From Candidatus Thiodiazotropha sp. (ex Monitilora ramsayi) (GTDB lineage: Bacteria > Pseudomonadota > Gammaproteobacteria > Chromatiales > Chromatiaceae): a stretch of DNA of 64,000 nt. The notes beneath the pieces were generated by a model. That model was given only the letters and a program-made list of their open reading frames with translations. It made no database searches and was not told the DNA's origin. The position numbers and the translations under genes were made by a program. Numbering within the stretch: position 1 is the first letter of the stretch; every line of letters starts with the position of its first letter. Positions 47,641 through 57,182 of this stretch are shown piece after piece. Where the stretch lies: positions 186,001 to 250,000 of the forward strand of contig JAHXIP010000003.1 in assembly GCA_025655575.1 (NCBI GenBank), written 5' to 3'.

Positions 47641-48212
47641 AAATGTCCATTCCTTAGAGTACTTCAGCATATTGTATGGAACTTGCCTCACTGGTGCAGC
47701 ACAGGCGATATCCAGAAACTGATAAATTGCATGTATAACTGTCATTCATCAGATTTGTCAGAGAGTGTCATCTAAACTCCGGTTGGCCATGGTCGTAATC
47801 GAGTAAATCCGACGGTTTGATATACACAACTGAATAGTTAATTAATGCAACCCATGCTCAAATTCACCCGCGAGGATAGTGATAGAGGTGATCTCTACGC
47901 TATGAGTGTCGGATATTATTACACAAGCACATGCAGAGCGTGCACTCGCAATAAAGAATAATCTGTAATTTATTGACATGTGCCATATCGATGGAACGCC
48001 TTATTCTACTATCTGTCCTGTAATCAATCCCTACTATTAAGAGTGTAATAGTGACGTACCTGACCCGCCTAAATACTGTCGGGATTTATTACAACTCCAT
48101 TTGGTATTCAAATGGCGATTGTGGGAACAATTTGATTATTATGGAAAATTTACTTATGGAATAAATGTTGCGTAATTATCCTCACCGACAATCACATAGG
48201 GAAGAGTTGATC
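47641..48212. other. A+T-rich intergenic region upstream of the PEP-CTERM gene
   Basis: This is 572 bp with no credible CDS. Apparent short ORFs are not coding-like. A TTGACA occurs around 47975, but a -10 at normal spacing was not found. The region probably holds the promoter of the PEP-CTERM gene. I could not identify a regulator site or a sigma-54 signature with confidence. Confidence 0.4.
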
Positions 48213-48965
48213 ATGTCTAAATCACTATATACCCTCCTCATCATTATTAGTTTTTGTTTTTCTCAAACAGCGAACGCCTCATTCATAAATATTCTCTATG
48301 ACCACACTGATGCGTTCGCGCAGGTTACCTATGATCCTGGCGTAGTTTCAAACCCGGGTACGACACTAGATACATTTTCTGGGGCACTATTCCCATCAGC
48401 AGTTTTCGGTGGATATGACCTAAGTGGCGATAGGTCTGCCACAATTCCTATCCCAGGTACGGAGTTTGCAGATACAACAGATTATTCAGCTCGCAACGAT
48501 GCCCGCCTCGTCTCTAACTTTTACCGTTTTGGTGTAAACTTAGGCACCTCCGCACCTAGCCAATTCGGAGCAACAGGCAGCGCCTCTGCAGAGACCGATC
48601 TCAGCCTAAGGTTCCAGGTATCTGACGGAAATTCATTAATGGATCTCTTTGCAGCTTATGAGGGTAACGCGCCCGTCCAACTCATCCTATATGATGAAAC
48701 ACTAGGTGTGACTGTCGAGGATTTAGCACCTACCACATTCAGTCAGGATTCAGCCAATGGTGTTGTGCTATATGATAACCATATCTATTCCCTGACAGGC
48801 TCCCTCTACGCCTTTACACCACTATCTGGTGATCCATCCAGTAATTTTGGCTTTAGATTTGAGGATGGTCTGGTACTGGCAGGTGTACCGGAACCCGGCA
48901 CACTAACATTGATGCTGGCTGGTTTAATAGGATTAGGCATGTTTCGTTTTGGTAAGAAGTCTTAA
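48213..48965 (+). CDS. PEP-CTERM sorted extracellular protein
   Basis: This 250-residue exported protein has a signal peptide (residues 1-23, ending ANASF) and a low-complexity, Ser/Thr/Gly-rich middle of about 190 residues. The C-terminal sorting tag is VPEPGTLTLMLAGLIGLGMF followed by RFGKKS: the PEP motif, a hydrophobic helix and a basic tail. The tag implies processing by an exosortase (EpsH) encoded elsewhere and association with exopolysaccharide. No cysteines are seen in the mature part. A start 48 bp upstream is possible but lacks support. Followed by a strong terminator. Confidence 0.88.
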   Translation: MSKSLYTLLIIISFCFSQTANASFINILYDHTDAFAQVTYDPGVVSNPGTTLDTFSGALFPSAVFGGYDLSGDRSATIPIPGTEFADTTDYSARNDARLVSNFYRFGVNLGTSAPSQFGATGSASAETDLSLRFQVSDGNSLMDLFAAYEGNAPVQLILYDETLGVTVEDLAPTTFSQDSANGVVLYDNHIYSLTGSLYAFTPLSGDPSSNFGFRFEDGLVLAGVPEPGTLTLMLAGLIGLGMFRFGKKS

Positions 48966-49006
48966 CCCCAGTTAAAGCTGATAGTTAACACCGTCTTCAT
49001 ATATAT

Positions 49007-49040
49007 AAGGTCTTCAAGCCTAGGCTCGAAGACCTTTTCC
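49007..49040 (+). terminator. Strong hairpin terminator after the PEP-CTERM gene
   Basis: The stem AAGGTCTTC/GAAGACCTT encloses the smaller palindrome AGCCTAGGCT. It is followed by TTTTCC and more T-rich sequence. It begins 41 bp after the stop codon. Confidence 0.85.
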
Positions 49041-49219
49041 TTTTCTTAATATTGGATACTATCAGCGAATCCCTATCACTTTCTTGTCCAATTGCTTTGA
49101 TTGAGCAATCTCGAATGGAAGCGATTTCTCATCCTCTCTATCAAGTGACTCGAGAAAATCTTGATGTATCTCCGGAAACTTTGGCACGATGGGAATGCAC
49201 CTTCCACACTATTCAATGA

Positions 49220-50665
49220 TTAAAGTTCGGGTGAACGAATCACCATCATCTTCTCCACTTGCATGTCGCGCATGGTATGGGGAATACCGCCCACACCCAT
49301 ACCTGAGTGGCGCAGACCGGCAAACGGCATCCAGTCGACCCGGAAGGCGGTGAAGTCGTTGATCATCACGGCGGAGGCATTAAGCCGTTTGTAACCGCGC
49401 AGGGCTCGCTGCAGGTTGTTGGTGAAGACAGCCGTCTGGAAGGCGTAGGGTAAGGCGTTGGCCTGCTTGATCGCCTGATCCATATCGTCGCAGGCATAGA
49501 CACACACCACGGGGCCAAACACCTCCTGCGTGCTCACCTTGGCGTCGGCCGGTGGATTGAAGAGGACCGTTGCCGGGTAACAGGTCTCAGAAACAGGTTC
49601 GCCGCCACAAATCAGTTCAGCGCCCTGGGATACTGCCTCTGTCACCCACTCATGTATTCGTCCGACTTCTCCCGGCCGGATCAAGGGGCCGATATCGGTC
49701 TCGGCCGACGTGGGATCGCCGACCGTCATCTTCCTACCCTCTGCCGCAAGCCCCTCCGCCACCTGCCGGGCAATGGCGCTATGGACAAACACCCGCTGCA
49801 CCGACACACAGACCTGGCCCGCATGATAGAAGGCCCCCTTGGCCAGCAGCGGCAGCGCCTCCGTCAGGTCGGCATCGGACTCCACGATAACCGGCGCCAC
49901 GCCCCCATGTTCCAGGGCGCAACGGGTGCCGGGCGCCAATTGTGATCGGAGCCACCAGCCCACCCTGGCGCTGCCGATGAAGCTGAAGAAATCGACCCGC
50001 TGATCGGTCACCAGTTTACCCGCCACCTCATGATCGACACTCATCAGGGCCTGCGCCCAGCCCGCCGGCAGACCGGCTTGCCGGAGAATCTCGATAAAGC
50101 GCATACAGGAGAGCGGCGTATCTTCTGCCGGCTTGATGATAACCGGGCATCCTGTGGCCACCGCAGGCGCCACCTGGTGTACCGTCAGATTGAGCGGATG
50201 GTTGAAGGCACTGACCGCCACCACCACACCGATGGGCTCCCGATGGGTGAAGGCCAGGCGTCCTTGCGAAGCGGGATTGGCCCCCATAGGGATCTCATCT
50301 CCTGCATCGGTACGCAGGGTCTCGATGCAGATATGCACACCGTCGATGGCGCGCGCCACCTCGATCCGCGAATCTGTCAGTGGCTTGCCGCCTTCTCTCG
50401 CAGCCTCAACCGCCAGCTCCTCGGCCCGCTCCGCCATGATGGCAGCGGCCCGCTTGAGAATCTCGATACGCTCGGCTTGCGGCAGCCAACCGTCCCGATC
50501 GTCAAACAACGCCCTGGCGACACGCAGCGCCTGTTCGACACCCTGCGCATCCACGGCATCGATCGTGGCAATGGGTTGACGATCATAGGGCGCCAGCACC
50601 TCCATCGTGCCGCTGGGGATCACATCGCCGGCGATCATAGGGGGATAGTGTTTCAGCTGCGCCAT
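49220..50665 (-). CDS. NAD(P)-dependent aldehyde dehydrogenase
   Basis: This 481-residue enzyme oxidises an aldehyde to the acid. The cofactor lysine and proline are in GCPVIIKPAEDTP. The SFIGSARVGWWL loop is near residue 225. The general base glutamate is in CALEHGG (HGG rather than the usual LGG), and the nucleophile cysteine is in AGQVCVSVQRV near residue 285. It resembles the lactaldehyde, succinate-semialdehyde and phosphonoacetaldehyde branches, but the substrate is unclear. No cluster is evident; downstream and upstream genes are unrelated. The hairpin at 50699-50725 lies just before its start. Confidence 0.88.
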   Translation of the reverse strand: MAQLKHYPPMIAGDVIPSGTMEVLAPYDRQPIATIDAVDAQGVEQALRVARALFDDRDGWLPQAERIEILKRAAAIMAERAEELAVEAAREGGKPLTDSRIEVARAIDGVHICIETLRTDAGDEIPMGANPASQGRLAFTHREPIGVVVAVSAFNHPLNLTVHQVAPAVATGCPVIIKPAEDTPLSCMRFIEILRQAGLPAGWAQALMSVDHEVAGKLVTDQRVDFFSFIGSARVGWWLRSQLAPGTRCALEHGGVAPVIVESDADLTEALPLLAKGAFYHAGQVCVSVQRVFVHSAIARQVAEGLAAEGRKMTVGDPTSAETDIGPLIRPGEVGRIHEWVTEAVSQGAELICGGEPVSETCYPATVLFNPPADAKVSTQEVFGPVVCVYACDDMDQAIKQANALPYAFQTAVFTNNLQRALRGYKRLNASAVMINDFTAFRVDWMPFAGLRHSGMGVGGIPHTMRDMQVEKMMVIRSPEL

Positions 50666-50698
50666 GTATTACCTCTGACAGTCACAATCCTACATCAA

Positions 50699-50725
50699 GA
50701 ATGGTACGGAAGGGCCGTACCATTC
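50699..50725. repeat. Perfect 11-bp inverted repeat upstream of the aldehyde dehydrogenase
   Basis: GAATGGTACGG and CCGTACCATTC are separated by AAGGG. It lies 34 bp upstream of the aldehyde dehydrogenase start and 25 bp after the stop of the small membrane gene, both on the minus strand. It might be an operator, or a terminator for the upstream genes, but no T-tract is present. Confidence 0.5.
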
Positions 50726-50749
50726 ACAGCTTGAATAGATGCGAATCGC

Positions 50750-50950
50750 TCAAGAGTCTTTTTTATCGCGTTTACGCTGCACGATCGCGGTCAACGCAAT
50801 AGCGCCAAACAAAGCATAGTAAACCGCATCACTCTTATCGGCCCCGAACAACATGGAACCGTAACCGCCGATGGCTGCACCCATACCACCGAAAGCGAGC
50901 CCCCGCATGACCCGGCAGAGTGTACAGTTGGTGGCGTCGACCTTGGGCAT
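50750..50950 (-). CDS. Small two-helix membrane protein
   Basis: This 66-residue protein reads MPKVDATNCTLCRVMRGLAF and has two hydrophobic segments (about 17-34 and 42-58) with a basic tail. The N-terminal CTLC motif might bind metal. Its start codon overlaps the stop of the DUF1841 gene by one base, so the two are translationally coupled; this supports it being real despite its small size. I do not recognise a named family. Confidence 0.65.
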   Translation of the reverse strand: MPKVDATNCTLCRVMRGLAFGGMGAAIGGYGSMLFGADKSDAVYYALFGAIALTAIVQRKRDKKDS

Positions 50951-51378
50951 CAGTTGACCAGTCGCCGGATACAGTCAAGATAGGCCGCTTCGTCCGGCAT
51001 GCGGTTTTCGGACTGGGCCTCCCACAACATTCGCCCCAAACACTCCATCAGTTGATGCTCCGCCTCATGGGCATCACCCAAACGCTGCGTGAGTCGCCGA
51101 TTGAGTTCACTGATCCCCGGCGGGCGATCGGTCGAGATCTGTTCCAACAGACTGATGTGCATCGCCATGTGCAGAAAGGGGTTGGTCTCGCCGTCTTCCG
51201 GCAGAAACTCCTTGGCTAATCCCTTATCCGCATCATTCAGTAGCCGATGATATTCCGGGTGGGTTTTCACCACACTGGAAACCATCTGCTCCAGGGGCTC
51301 CATCGCTTCCCCAGCCTGGGCTTTGCGCCAAGCCTCAAAGAAGACCTGGCGCATCTGATCTCGTTCACCACCAAACAT
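50950..51378 (-). CDS. DUF1841 family protein
   Basis: This is a 142-residue cytosolic helical protein with the typical DUF1841 pattern: a RQVFFEAWRKAQAGEAMEPL N-terminus, VKTHPEYHRLL, FLPEDGETNPFLHMAMHISL and a C-terminal EAQSENRMPDEAAYLDCIRR. The conserved histidines hint at metal binding, but no function is established. It forms a coupled pair with the small membrane gene and lies 14 bp after the DUF302 gene's end region, on the same strand. Confidence 0.85.
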   Translation of the reverse strand: MFGGERDQMRQVFFEAWRKAQAGEAMEPLEQMVSSVVKTHPEYHRLLNDADKGLAKEFLPEDGETNPFLHMAMHISLLEQISTDRPPGISELNRRLTQRLGDAHEAEHQLMECLGRMLWEAQSENRMPDEAAYLDCIRRLVN

Positions 51379-51392
51379 GACGTATTACATCC

Positions 51393-51851
51393 TCAGGGTT
51401 GGGTTGCGGCCTTGGCTAACTTGGCCAATGCACCGGTGACCTTCTTTTTCACCGGCGCCCGATCTTCGATACCGAAACGGCTGAACAGGTAGTCGGGACT
51501 GTTGTAGCTCAGCCAGACCTTGCCCTCCGCATCCTGCCAGGCCAGTGCTTTGAGCGGCAGGTCGATACCGGCACGCTGATCGCTGGTCATCAGTGCAGTT
51601 CCCACCTTGGGGCTGCCGAAGATGATCAACTGGGTCGGGCGCAGTGATTTCTCCACCTTGGCGGCACCGGCAGCATGATCGATGCGGGCAAAGATCTTGA
51701 GCCCGGCCTTTTCTGCCGCGGCGACAAAGCGGTCGGCCGTCTTTTGCACATTGAATTGACTGGGTAGATTGATCAGTCCTCCATCCGCCTGCGCAGCCGT
51801 GGTGGCGGCAAACAGGATAAATACTGACAACAGCGAGATTATTGTTTTCAT
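51393..51851 (-). CDS. DUF302 domain periplasmic protein
   Basis: This 152-residue secreted protein has a signal peptide (residues 1-21, ending AAQADG). The DUF302 domain reads FARIDHAAGAAKVEKSLRPT, then QLIIFGSPKVGTALM, ending with VWLSYNSPDYLFSRFGI. The family has a compact alpha/beta fold and may bind small ligands. The start at 51851 has GGAGG nine bases upstream; the open frame to 51974 includes non-conserved sequence. It is probably first of a short operon with the DUF1841 and small membrane genes. Confidence 0.85.
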   Translation of the reverse strand: MKTIISLLSVFILFAATTAAQADGGLINLPSQFNVQKTADRFVAAAEKAGLKIFARIDHAAGAAKVEKSLRPTQLIIFGSPKVGTALMTSDQRAGIDLPLKALAWQDAEGKVWLSYNSPDYLFSRFGIEDRAPVKKKVTGALAKLAKAATQP

Positions 51852-52054
51852 CTCCATATTCCTCCGATAGCAGTCGTTTATTCTCTCCATCACGATGACA
51901 TTGTAGCCTTTCTGACTCCGGCTAAGGGTTCGGGATGGTGTATCAGTACATTCGTACACACCTACAACGTACAAGGTTTCAATTAAGAATCCATGAGCTC
52001 GGTTGTGTAAATGGCTAACTTCAACGCTCCACTCGAAACATCAAGAGCTGAGGA

Positions 52055-52687
52055 TTATTCTGTCTTATCTTTGTATTCACAGAGATCCTCAATCACACAA
52101 CTGCCGCATCTGGGCTTGCGCGCGATGCAAGTATAACGGCCATGCAGAATCAACCAATGATGGGCATCCTGAAGATATTCCGACGGGATGAAGCGCAACA
52201 ATCGCTTCTCCACCTCCAGCGGTGTCTTGCCGGGTGCCAACCGGGTCCGGTTGGAAACCCGGAAGATATGTGTATCCACCGCCATGGTGGGATGGCCAAA
52301 GGCGGTATTCAACACCACATTGGCGGTCTTGCGTCCGACACCGGGCAGTGACTCAAGGGCCTCCCGGTCCTCCGGTACTTCGCTGCCATGTTGTTCGATC
52401 AGAATGTGGCAGGTCTCGATGATGTTCTTTGCTTTGTTGTTGAACAGGCCGATGGTTTTGATATAGGTCTTCAAACCGGCAACACCCAATTCAAGAATCG
52501 CTTCCGGTGTGTTCGCCACGGGAAACAGCAGATCGGTCGCCTTGTTGACGCCCTTATCTGTCGATTGGGCAGAGAGCACCACCGCCACCAACAGTTCAAA
52601 AGGTGTCTTGTAGTTGAGTTCAGTGGTGGGATTGGGATCGGCTGCCTGCAGGCGTTCAAAAATTGCCCGGCGTTTTTCTTTATTCAT
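52055..52687 (-). CDS. nth: Endonuclease III
   Basis: This is a 210-residue base-excision repair glycosylase/AP lyase for oxidised pyrimidines. It has the helix-hairpin-helix LPGVGRKTANVVLN with the catalytic lysine, and the aspartate in VDTHIFRVSNR. The 4Fe-4S cluster cysteines are spaced C-x6-C-x2-C-x5-C in CIARKPRCGSCVIEDLC near the C-terminus. Length matches the E. coli protein. It stands alone, with a 203-bp gap to the DUF302 gene and 521 bp to pckG. Confidence 0.96.
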   Translation of the reverse strand: MNKEKRRAIFERLQAADPNPTTELNYKTPFELLVAVVLSAQSTDKGVNKATDLLFPVANTPEAILELGVAGLKTYIKTIGLFNNKAKNIIETCHILIEQHGSEVPEDREALESLPGVGRKTANVVLNTAFGHPTMAVDTHIFRVSNRTRLAPGKTPLEVEKRLLRFIPSEYLQDAHHWLILHGRYTCIARKPRCGSCVIEDLCEYKDKTE

Positions 52688-53208
52688 GAAGCAGGTTAGT
52701 CGGCTGGTAAGACCCGCGCCATTCTAGATCAAAAAGGGGCCGTGAAGCTAACCCAGCCGAAAAATCCCAAAGGGCAATCAACCGCACCTGTTGTGGTGGC
52801 TTTGTTTAACTGCACGATTCAACAATACCAAAACGTAGCATGGTTCTAGAATTCCCAGGCTAATTTTCCGCAGACAGCTTGATCATCCAAGCATAGGAGA
52901 TCGATTAATAGATACTCTAGTGTAGCGTCCTCTAAGGCCTAAATACCCTAAAATGGTTGCATGTAATGTATCTGGCTCTTATCCCATGCATTTGTAGTCT
53001 GATCACGTGAAGAGCGTGACAAATATCTGATTTACCAGAACGCCTGCTTAGATCGTGATAGCGCATTACAATCGAGTTTCATATACTTCTAAGCTAGTTC
53101 TCACAGTATCCGCTCAGATTTACCCTATTGCCTGGGCAACATGAGAATTATAAGCATGCAATCCTAAATATTCGTAAGTAACGAAAAAATTAGAGGTGAA
53201 CATTCACC
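52688..53208. other. Divergent intergenic region nth/pckG
   Basis: This is 521 bp with no credible ORF. It must hold promoters for nth (minus) and pckG (plus). A+T-rich patches occur at about 52800-53120. No clear operators, repeats or element ends were found. The pckG ribosome-binding site GAGGTG precedes 53209. Confidence 0.4.
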
Positions 53209-55068
53209 ATGACCACTAAACATGATGGTGCCGTTCGGACAAACAACCCTAAACTTTTAGCTTGGGTTGATGAGATCGCCCAACTCTGTAATCCGGACCG
53301 GATCTACTGGTGCGATGGTTCACAGGAAGAGTACGACCGCTTGTGTGAGGAGATGGTAAAGAGCGGCACCTTCATTCGTCTGAATCCGGAGAAACGACCC
53401 AACAGTTACCTCGCCCGTTCCCACCCGAGTGATGTGGCTCGCGTTGAGGAGCGTACCTATATCTGCTCAAAAAACGAAGAAGACGCCGGCCCGACCAACA
53501 ACTGGATGGATCCCAAAAAGATGAAAACGATCCTTAACGGATTGTTCAAGGGTTGTATGCAGGGCAGGACGATGTATGTGATCCCGTTCAGCATGGGACC
53601 TCTTGGTTCTCATATCTCTCATATCGGTATTGAAATCTCAGACTCACCCTATGTCGCAGTGAATCAGCGCATTATGACCCGCATGGGGCAGGAGGCGCTC
53701 GATGTGCTCGGTGATAAGGGTGAATTCGTACCCTGCGTGCATTCAGTGGGGGCACCTTTGGTACCGGGGGAAGAAGACGTTCTCTGGCCTTGTGCCGGCA
53801 ACATTGAGGACAAATACATTACCCATTTCCCCGAGACCCGGGAGATCTGGTCCTTCGGCAGTGGTTACGGCGGTAACGCCCTGTTAGGTAAGAAGTGCTT
53901 TGCACTGCGTATCGCCTCGGTGATGGGAAGGGATGAGGGTTGGCTGGCCGAACACATGTTGATTATGGGTGTTGAATCCCCCGAGAAGAAGAAGATCTTT
54001 GTCGCAGCGGCCTTCCCCAGTGCCTGTGGAAAAACCAATTTTGCCATGCTCAAATCGCCAAAAGGCTTCGAGGGCTGGAAGGTCACCACGATTGGCGATG
54101 ATATTGCCTGGATAAAACCCAATCCTGAGGACGGTAAGTTTTACGCCATCAACCCGGAGTACGGACTGTTCGGTGTTGCCCCTGGCACCAATGAGTCATC
54201 CAATCCCAATGCCCTTGCTGCAGTAGATAAAGACAGCATCTTCACCAACTGCGCCCTGACGGATGATGGTGATATATGGTGGGAGGGTCTGACCGAAGAT
54301 CCCCCTGAACATCTGATCGACTGGCGCGGAGAAGATTGGGCGATTGGCTGTGGCCGTCCGGCGGCCCACCCCAATGCACGTTTTACCGCACCCGCTGCTG
54401 CCTGCCCTTCGATTGATCCCGACTGGGAGAATCCTGCCGGCGTACCGATCACCGCCTTTCTGTTTGGCGGGCGTGTCAGTCACAACTTCCCGTTAGTCTT
54501 TCAGAGCTACAACTGGGAGCATGGCGTCTATATGGCAGCGACCATGGGCTCGGAGGCGACCGCAGCTTCCATCGGTCAGGCCGCCATGCGACGCGATCCC
54601 ATGGCCATGCTGCCATTCTGTGGTTACAACATGGCGGAATACCTGAAGCACTGGCTGCGTATCGGACGCAAGAACGTTGCCACACCACCCGCGATATTCC
54701 GCGTGAACTGGTTTCGCAAGGACGAACACGGTCGTTTCATCTGGCCGGGATTCAGCGAGAACATGCGGGTGCTCAAGTGGGTGGTCGACCGTTGCAGCGG
54801 CAGTGGTCACGCGGTTGAGAGCCCTTTGGGCTGGGTTCCCTCCCATAAATCCCTCAACTGGGAGGGACTGGATTTCAAGAAAGCCGACTTTTTTGAAATC
54901 ATGAACATCGATCGTGAAGTCGCCCGCCACGAAACCATTGATCAGGAAGAGTTGTTCACCCGTTTTGGTGACCACCTCCCACGGGAGATGGAACTTGAAC
55001 GGGAGCTTCAACTGGCGCGGTTATACCACTCCCCAAAATACTGGGATCTGTCTGCGACCTGTGATTGA
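53209..55068 (+). CDS. pckG: Phosphoenolpyruvate carboxykinase (GTP)
   Basis: This 619-residue enzyme interconverts oxaloacetate and phosphoenolpyruvate with GTP. The kinase P-loop [12 protein letters not shown] (near residue 268), with the reactive cysteine, marks the GTP class, as does [14 protein letters not shown]. The C-terminal guanine-binding region [19 protein letters not shown] is intact. In gammaproteobacteria the ATP form is more common, so the GTP type is notable but not unique. It may work in gluconeogenesis or anaplerosis. The stop lies seven bases before a solo repeat end. Confidence 0.96.
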   Translation: MTTKHDGAVRTNNPKLLAWVDEIAQLCNPDRIYWCDGSQEEYDRLCEEMVKSGTFIRLNPEKRPNSYLARSHPSDVARVEERTYICSKNEEDAGPTNNWMDPKKMKTILNGLFKGCMQGRTMYVIPFSMGPLGSHISHIGIEISDSPYVAVNQRIMTRMGQEALDVLGDKGEFVPCVHSVGAPLVPGEEDVLWPCAGNIEDKYITHFPETREIWSFGSGYGGNALLGKKCFALRIASVMGRDEGWLAEHMLIMGVESPEKKKIFVAAAFPSACGKTNFAMLKSPKGFEGWKVTTIGDDIAWIKPNPEDGKFYAINPEYGLFGVAPGTNESSNPNALAAVDKDSIFTNCALTDDGDIWWEGLTEDPPEHLIDWRGEDWAIGCGRPAAHPNARFTAPAAACPSIDPDWENPAGVPITAFLFGGRVSHNFPLVFQSYNWEHGVYMAATMGSEATAASIGQAAMRRDPMAMLPFCGYNMAEYLKHWLRIGRKNVATPPAIFRVNWFRKDEHGRFIWPGFSENMRVLKWVVDRCSGSGHAVESPLGWVPSHKSLNWEGLDFKKADFFEIMNIDREVARHETIDQEELFTRFGDHLPREMELERELQLARLYHSPKYWDLSATCD

Positions 55069-55074
55069 ACAATA

Positions 55075-55093
55075 CTAGTGGGCCATGCGGTAA
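55075..55093 (+). repeat. Solo terminal fragment of repeat copy A
   Basis: CTAGTGGGCCATGCGGTAA here is identical over 19 bases to the left end of copy A (3613-3631). No second end or lobe is nearby, so it is a relic or an isolated binding site. It lies between the pckG stop and the next start codon, overlapping the expected ribosome-binding region. Confidence 0.75.
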
Positions 55094-55099
55094 GCTGTG

Positions 55100-56026
55100 A
55101 TGATGGAGCAGGTTTCGGACAGCGCATTCAGTATACGGCGACTCAACCCGTTCAACGGCTTACTGCAAGTCTATCAGCTTGATTCAGCCCGGGCGCTCAG
55201 CGCCAATGGTCAGGTCTGGGAGATCCAGGTACTCAGCGACACACCGCAAGGGTTGTGGGCGAATATGCCGTTCAGAGGACAGCAATTCTACACCTTCGGA
55301 CTCTGGTCACTGGAACACGGCCTCAAGCAGGTGCCGATCAATCCTCTGTTCAACATCCCCGATATGCTCGCTTCTGCCGAGGCGCTCATAGAAGATCTGC
55401 GTGGGGCACAAGACAAGCTCCCCTTCCCGCTAGCCGATGTTTATGAATCCTGGTTGCTGGACGAGCAGACGCAACAACCGATTGCCTTGTTGATGAGTTG
55501 CCGGACTGAGAAAGAGAGGCGGCAGCGAGAAAAGGTCAAATGGATTGCCGCCGAGCCCGGTGACTTCTCCTTCGTTTCGTCTCACTTATCAGAACGGGGA
55601 CTCCCCCGCGACGACGGCTACAATCCGAGAGTACATGCCTCTGTGCTGGAAGCCGTGGTGCGGGAACGTGCCGGACAGCACCATCCCGCCAGCTGGTTCT
55701 ATCGACATCCGGATGGGAGCGCTATATCTTGCGAAACCCAAGCTATCAGATTGGATGCAGGATTTTTTCCTGAACTCCCGCTGACGGAATCATGGGAAGA
55801 CAATCAGGAACGCGAACTGGTCGATGACTATCTCAATTGGAAAGCACCCCAACTTCTCATGTTGCCCTATCTCAGCAAAACCGTGCGGGACCGTCTGGAG
55901 AAACTGGCAGTCAATCAGGCGGAAATAGTGGACCGGCTATGGCGCCTCTATCCCGAAATACACAATCATGGTCTGTTGAAAAGTGCCCGCGTAGAGGCAA
56001 AAATCCGCACAGCCAACCGGAATTGA
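55100..56026 (+). CDS. Conserved hypothetical protein upstream of hemH
   Basis: This is a 308-residue soluble protein, rich in Trp, Arg and Glu, with no signal peptide or membrane helix. Visible phrases include FNGLLQVYQLDSARALSANG, VKWIAAEPGDFSFVSSHL, ASWFYRHPDGS and a helical C-terminus, LEKLAVNQAEIVDRLWRLYP. I do not recognise a catalytic motif or family. The start could be GTG 55097, ATG 55100 or ATG 55103; 55100 was taken. The gene runs directly into hemH after 4 bp, suggesting co-transcription, yet nothing proves a role in heme synthesis. Confidence 0.7.
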   Translation: MMEQVSDSAFSIRRLNPFNGLLQVYQLDSARALSANGQVWEIQVLSDTPQGLWANMPFRGQQFYTFGLWSLEHGLKQVPINPLFNIPDMLASAEALIEDLRGAQDKLPFPLADVYESWLLDEQTQQPIALLMSCRTEKERRQREKVKWIAAEPGDFSFVSSHLSERGLPRDDGYNPRVHASVLEAVVRERAGQHHPASWFYRHPDGSAISCETQAIRLDAGFFPELPLTESWEDNQERELVDDYLNWKAPQLLMLPYLSKTVRDRLEKLAVNQAEIVDRLWRLYPEIHNHGLLKSARVEAKIRTANRN

Positions 56027-56030
56027 ATCC

Positions 56031-57080
56031 ATGCAATACATCAAACAATCGGATCAGCTGAAACAACCCGATGGCGGGCTGGGCATACTGCTGGTGAACC
56101 TGGGCACCCCGGACGAACCCACCACACCGGCAGTTCGGCGCTACCTGGCGGAGTTCCTCAGTGATCCCCGTATCGTCGCCATCCCCAGATTCCTCTGGAT
56201 GATCATCCTGTACGGGATCGTGTTGCGGGTCAGGCCCAAGCGTTCGGCCGAGGCCTATCGATCGGTCTGGACCGACGAGGGTTCTCCGTTGCTGATTATC
56301 TCACAGAAACAGCAGGCTGCGCTGGAAGCGGCGGTTAAGCCGCGACTGGGTGGCAACGTCACCCTCGCCCTCGGTATGCGCTACGGCAATCCTTCGATAC
56401 CCAGCGCACTGGAGCAACTGCGTAAACAGAATGTGCAGCGCTTGCTGGTACTGCCCATCTATCCACAATATTCCGCCACCACCACCGCCTCCATCTTCGA
56501 CGCCATCACCAATGAACTACAGCGCTGGCGCTGGATACCGGAGATTCGCTTCATCCATCGTTATCATCAGGAGCCCGCCTACATCGCGGCACTCAGTGAG
56601 AGTATTCGTGAGTATCGGCAACAGCAGGGAGAAGCGAACAAATTGCTTTTCTCTTTTCATGGCATCCCCCGGGACTACTATGAATCTGGTGATCCCTACC
56701 CGGATGAGTGCCATGCCACCGCTCAAGCTGTCGTCAAAAACCTGGGGCTTAGCGAGGACCAGTGGCAAGTCTCATTCCAATCCCGTTTCGGTGCCCAGGA
56801 GTGGATGAAACCCTACACGGATGAAACCTTAAAACAATGGGGTGCCGAAGGGATAGAGAGCGTCCAGGTGGTCTGTCCCGCCTTCTCCGCTGACTGCCTG
56901 GAGACCCTGGAAGAGATCGCTCAGGAGAACCGTGACTACTTTCTCGAAGCCGGTGGTCAAAGCTATGCGTACATCCCCGCCCTCAATGATCGTCCTGACC
57001 ACATCGCCATGCTTGCTGATCTGGTTGTAAAGCATGCCAGCGGCTGGCCGGAGGCTGGAAAATCACAGTCCGCAAATTAA
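56031..57080 (+). CDS. hemH: Ferrochelatase
   Basis: This 349-residue enzyme inserts Fe(II) into protoporphyrin IX, the last step of heme b synthesis. N-terminal GILLVNLGTPDEPTTPAVRR and YRSVWTDEGSPLLIIS are hallmarks. The metal-binding histidine lies in LLFSFHGIPRDYYESGDPY near residue 210, and the active-site glutamate lies in CPAFSADCLETLEEIAQEN. Length is typical of the single-domain, membrane-associated bacterial form. It follows the preceding gene by 4 bp. Confidence 0.96.
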   Translation: MQYIKQSDQLKQPDGGLGILLVNLGTPDEPTTPAVRRYLAEFLSDPRIVAIPRFLWMIILYGIVLRVRPKRSAEAYRSVWTDEGSPLLIISQKQQAALEAAVKPRLGGNVTLALGMRYGNPSIPSALEQLRKQNVQRLLVLPIYPQYSATTTASIFDAITNELQRWRWIPEIRFIHRYHQEPAYIAALSESIREYRQQQGEANKLLFSFHGIPRDYYESGDPYPDECHATAQAVVKNLGLSEDQWQVSFQSRFGAQEWMKPYTDETLKQWGAEGIESVQVVCPAFSADCLETLEEIAQENRDYFLEAGGQSYAYIPALNDRPDHIAMLADLVVKHASGWPEAGKSQSAN

Positions 57081-57182
57081 CGCTATTGAACGCAAATATT
57101 TCTGTTTCGATCAGTGCGGCAGGGCCGTACCCTACACGATGGCACAATCTGACTCCCCGTCCTGCCACGAGCGAGAAGCGCA

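Noticed and set aside
47970..48012. Sigma-70 promoter TTGACA...TATTCT
   Set aside because: The spacing between the hexamers (about 23 bp) is too long for a standard promoter.
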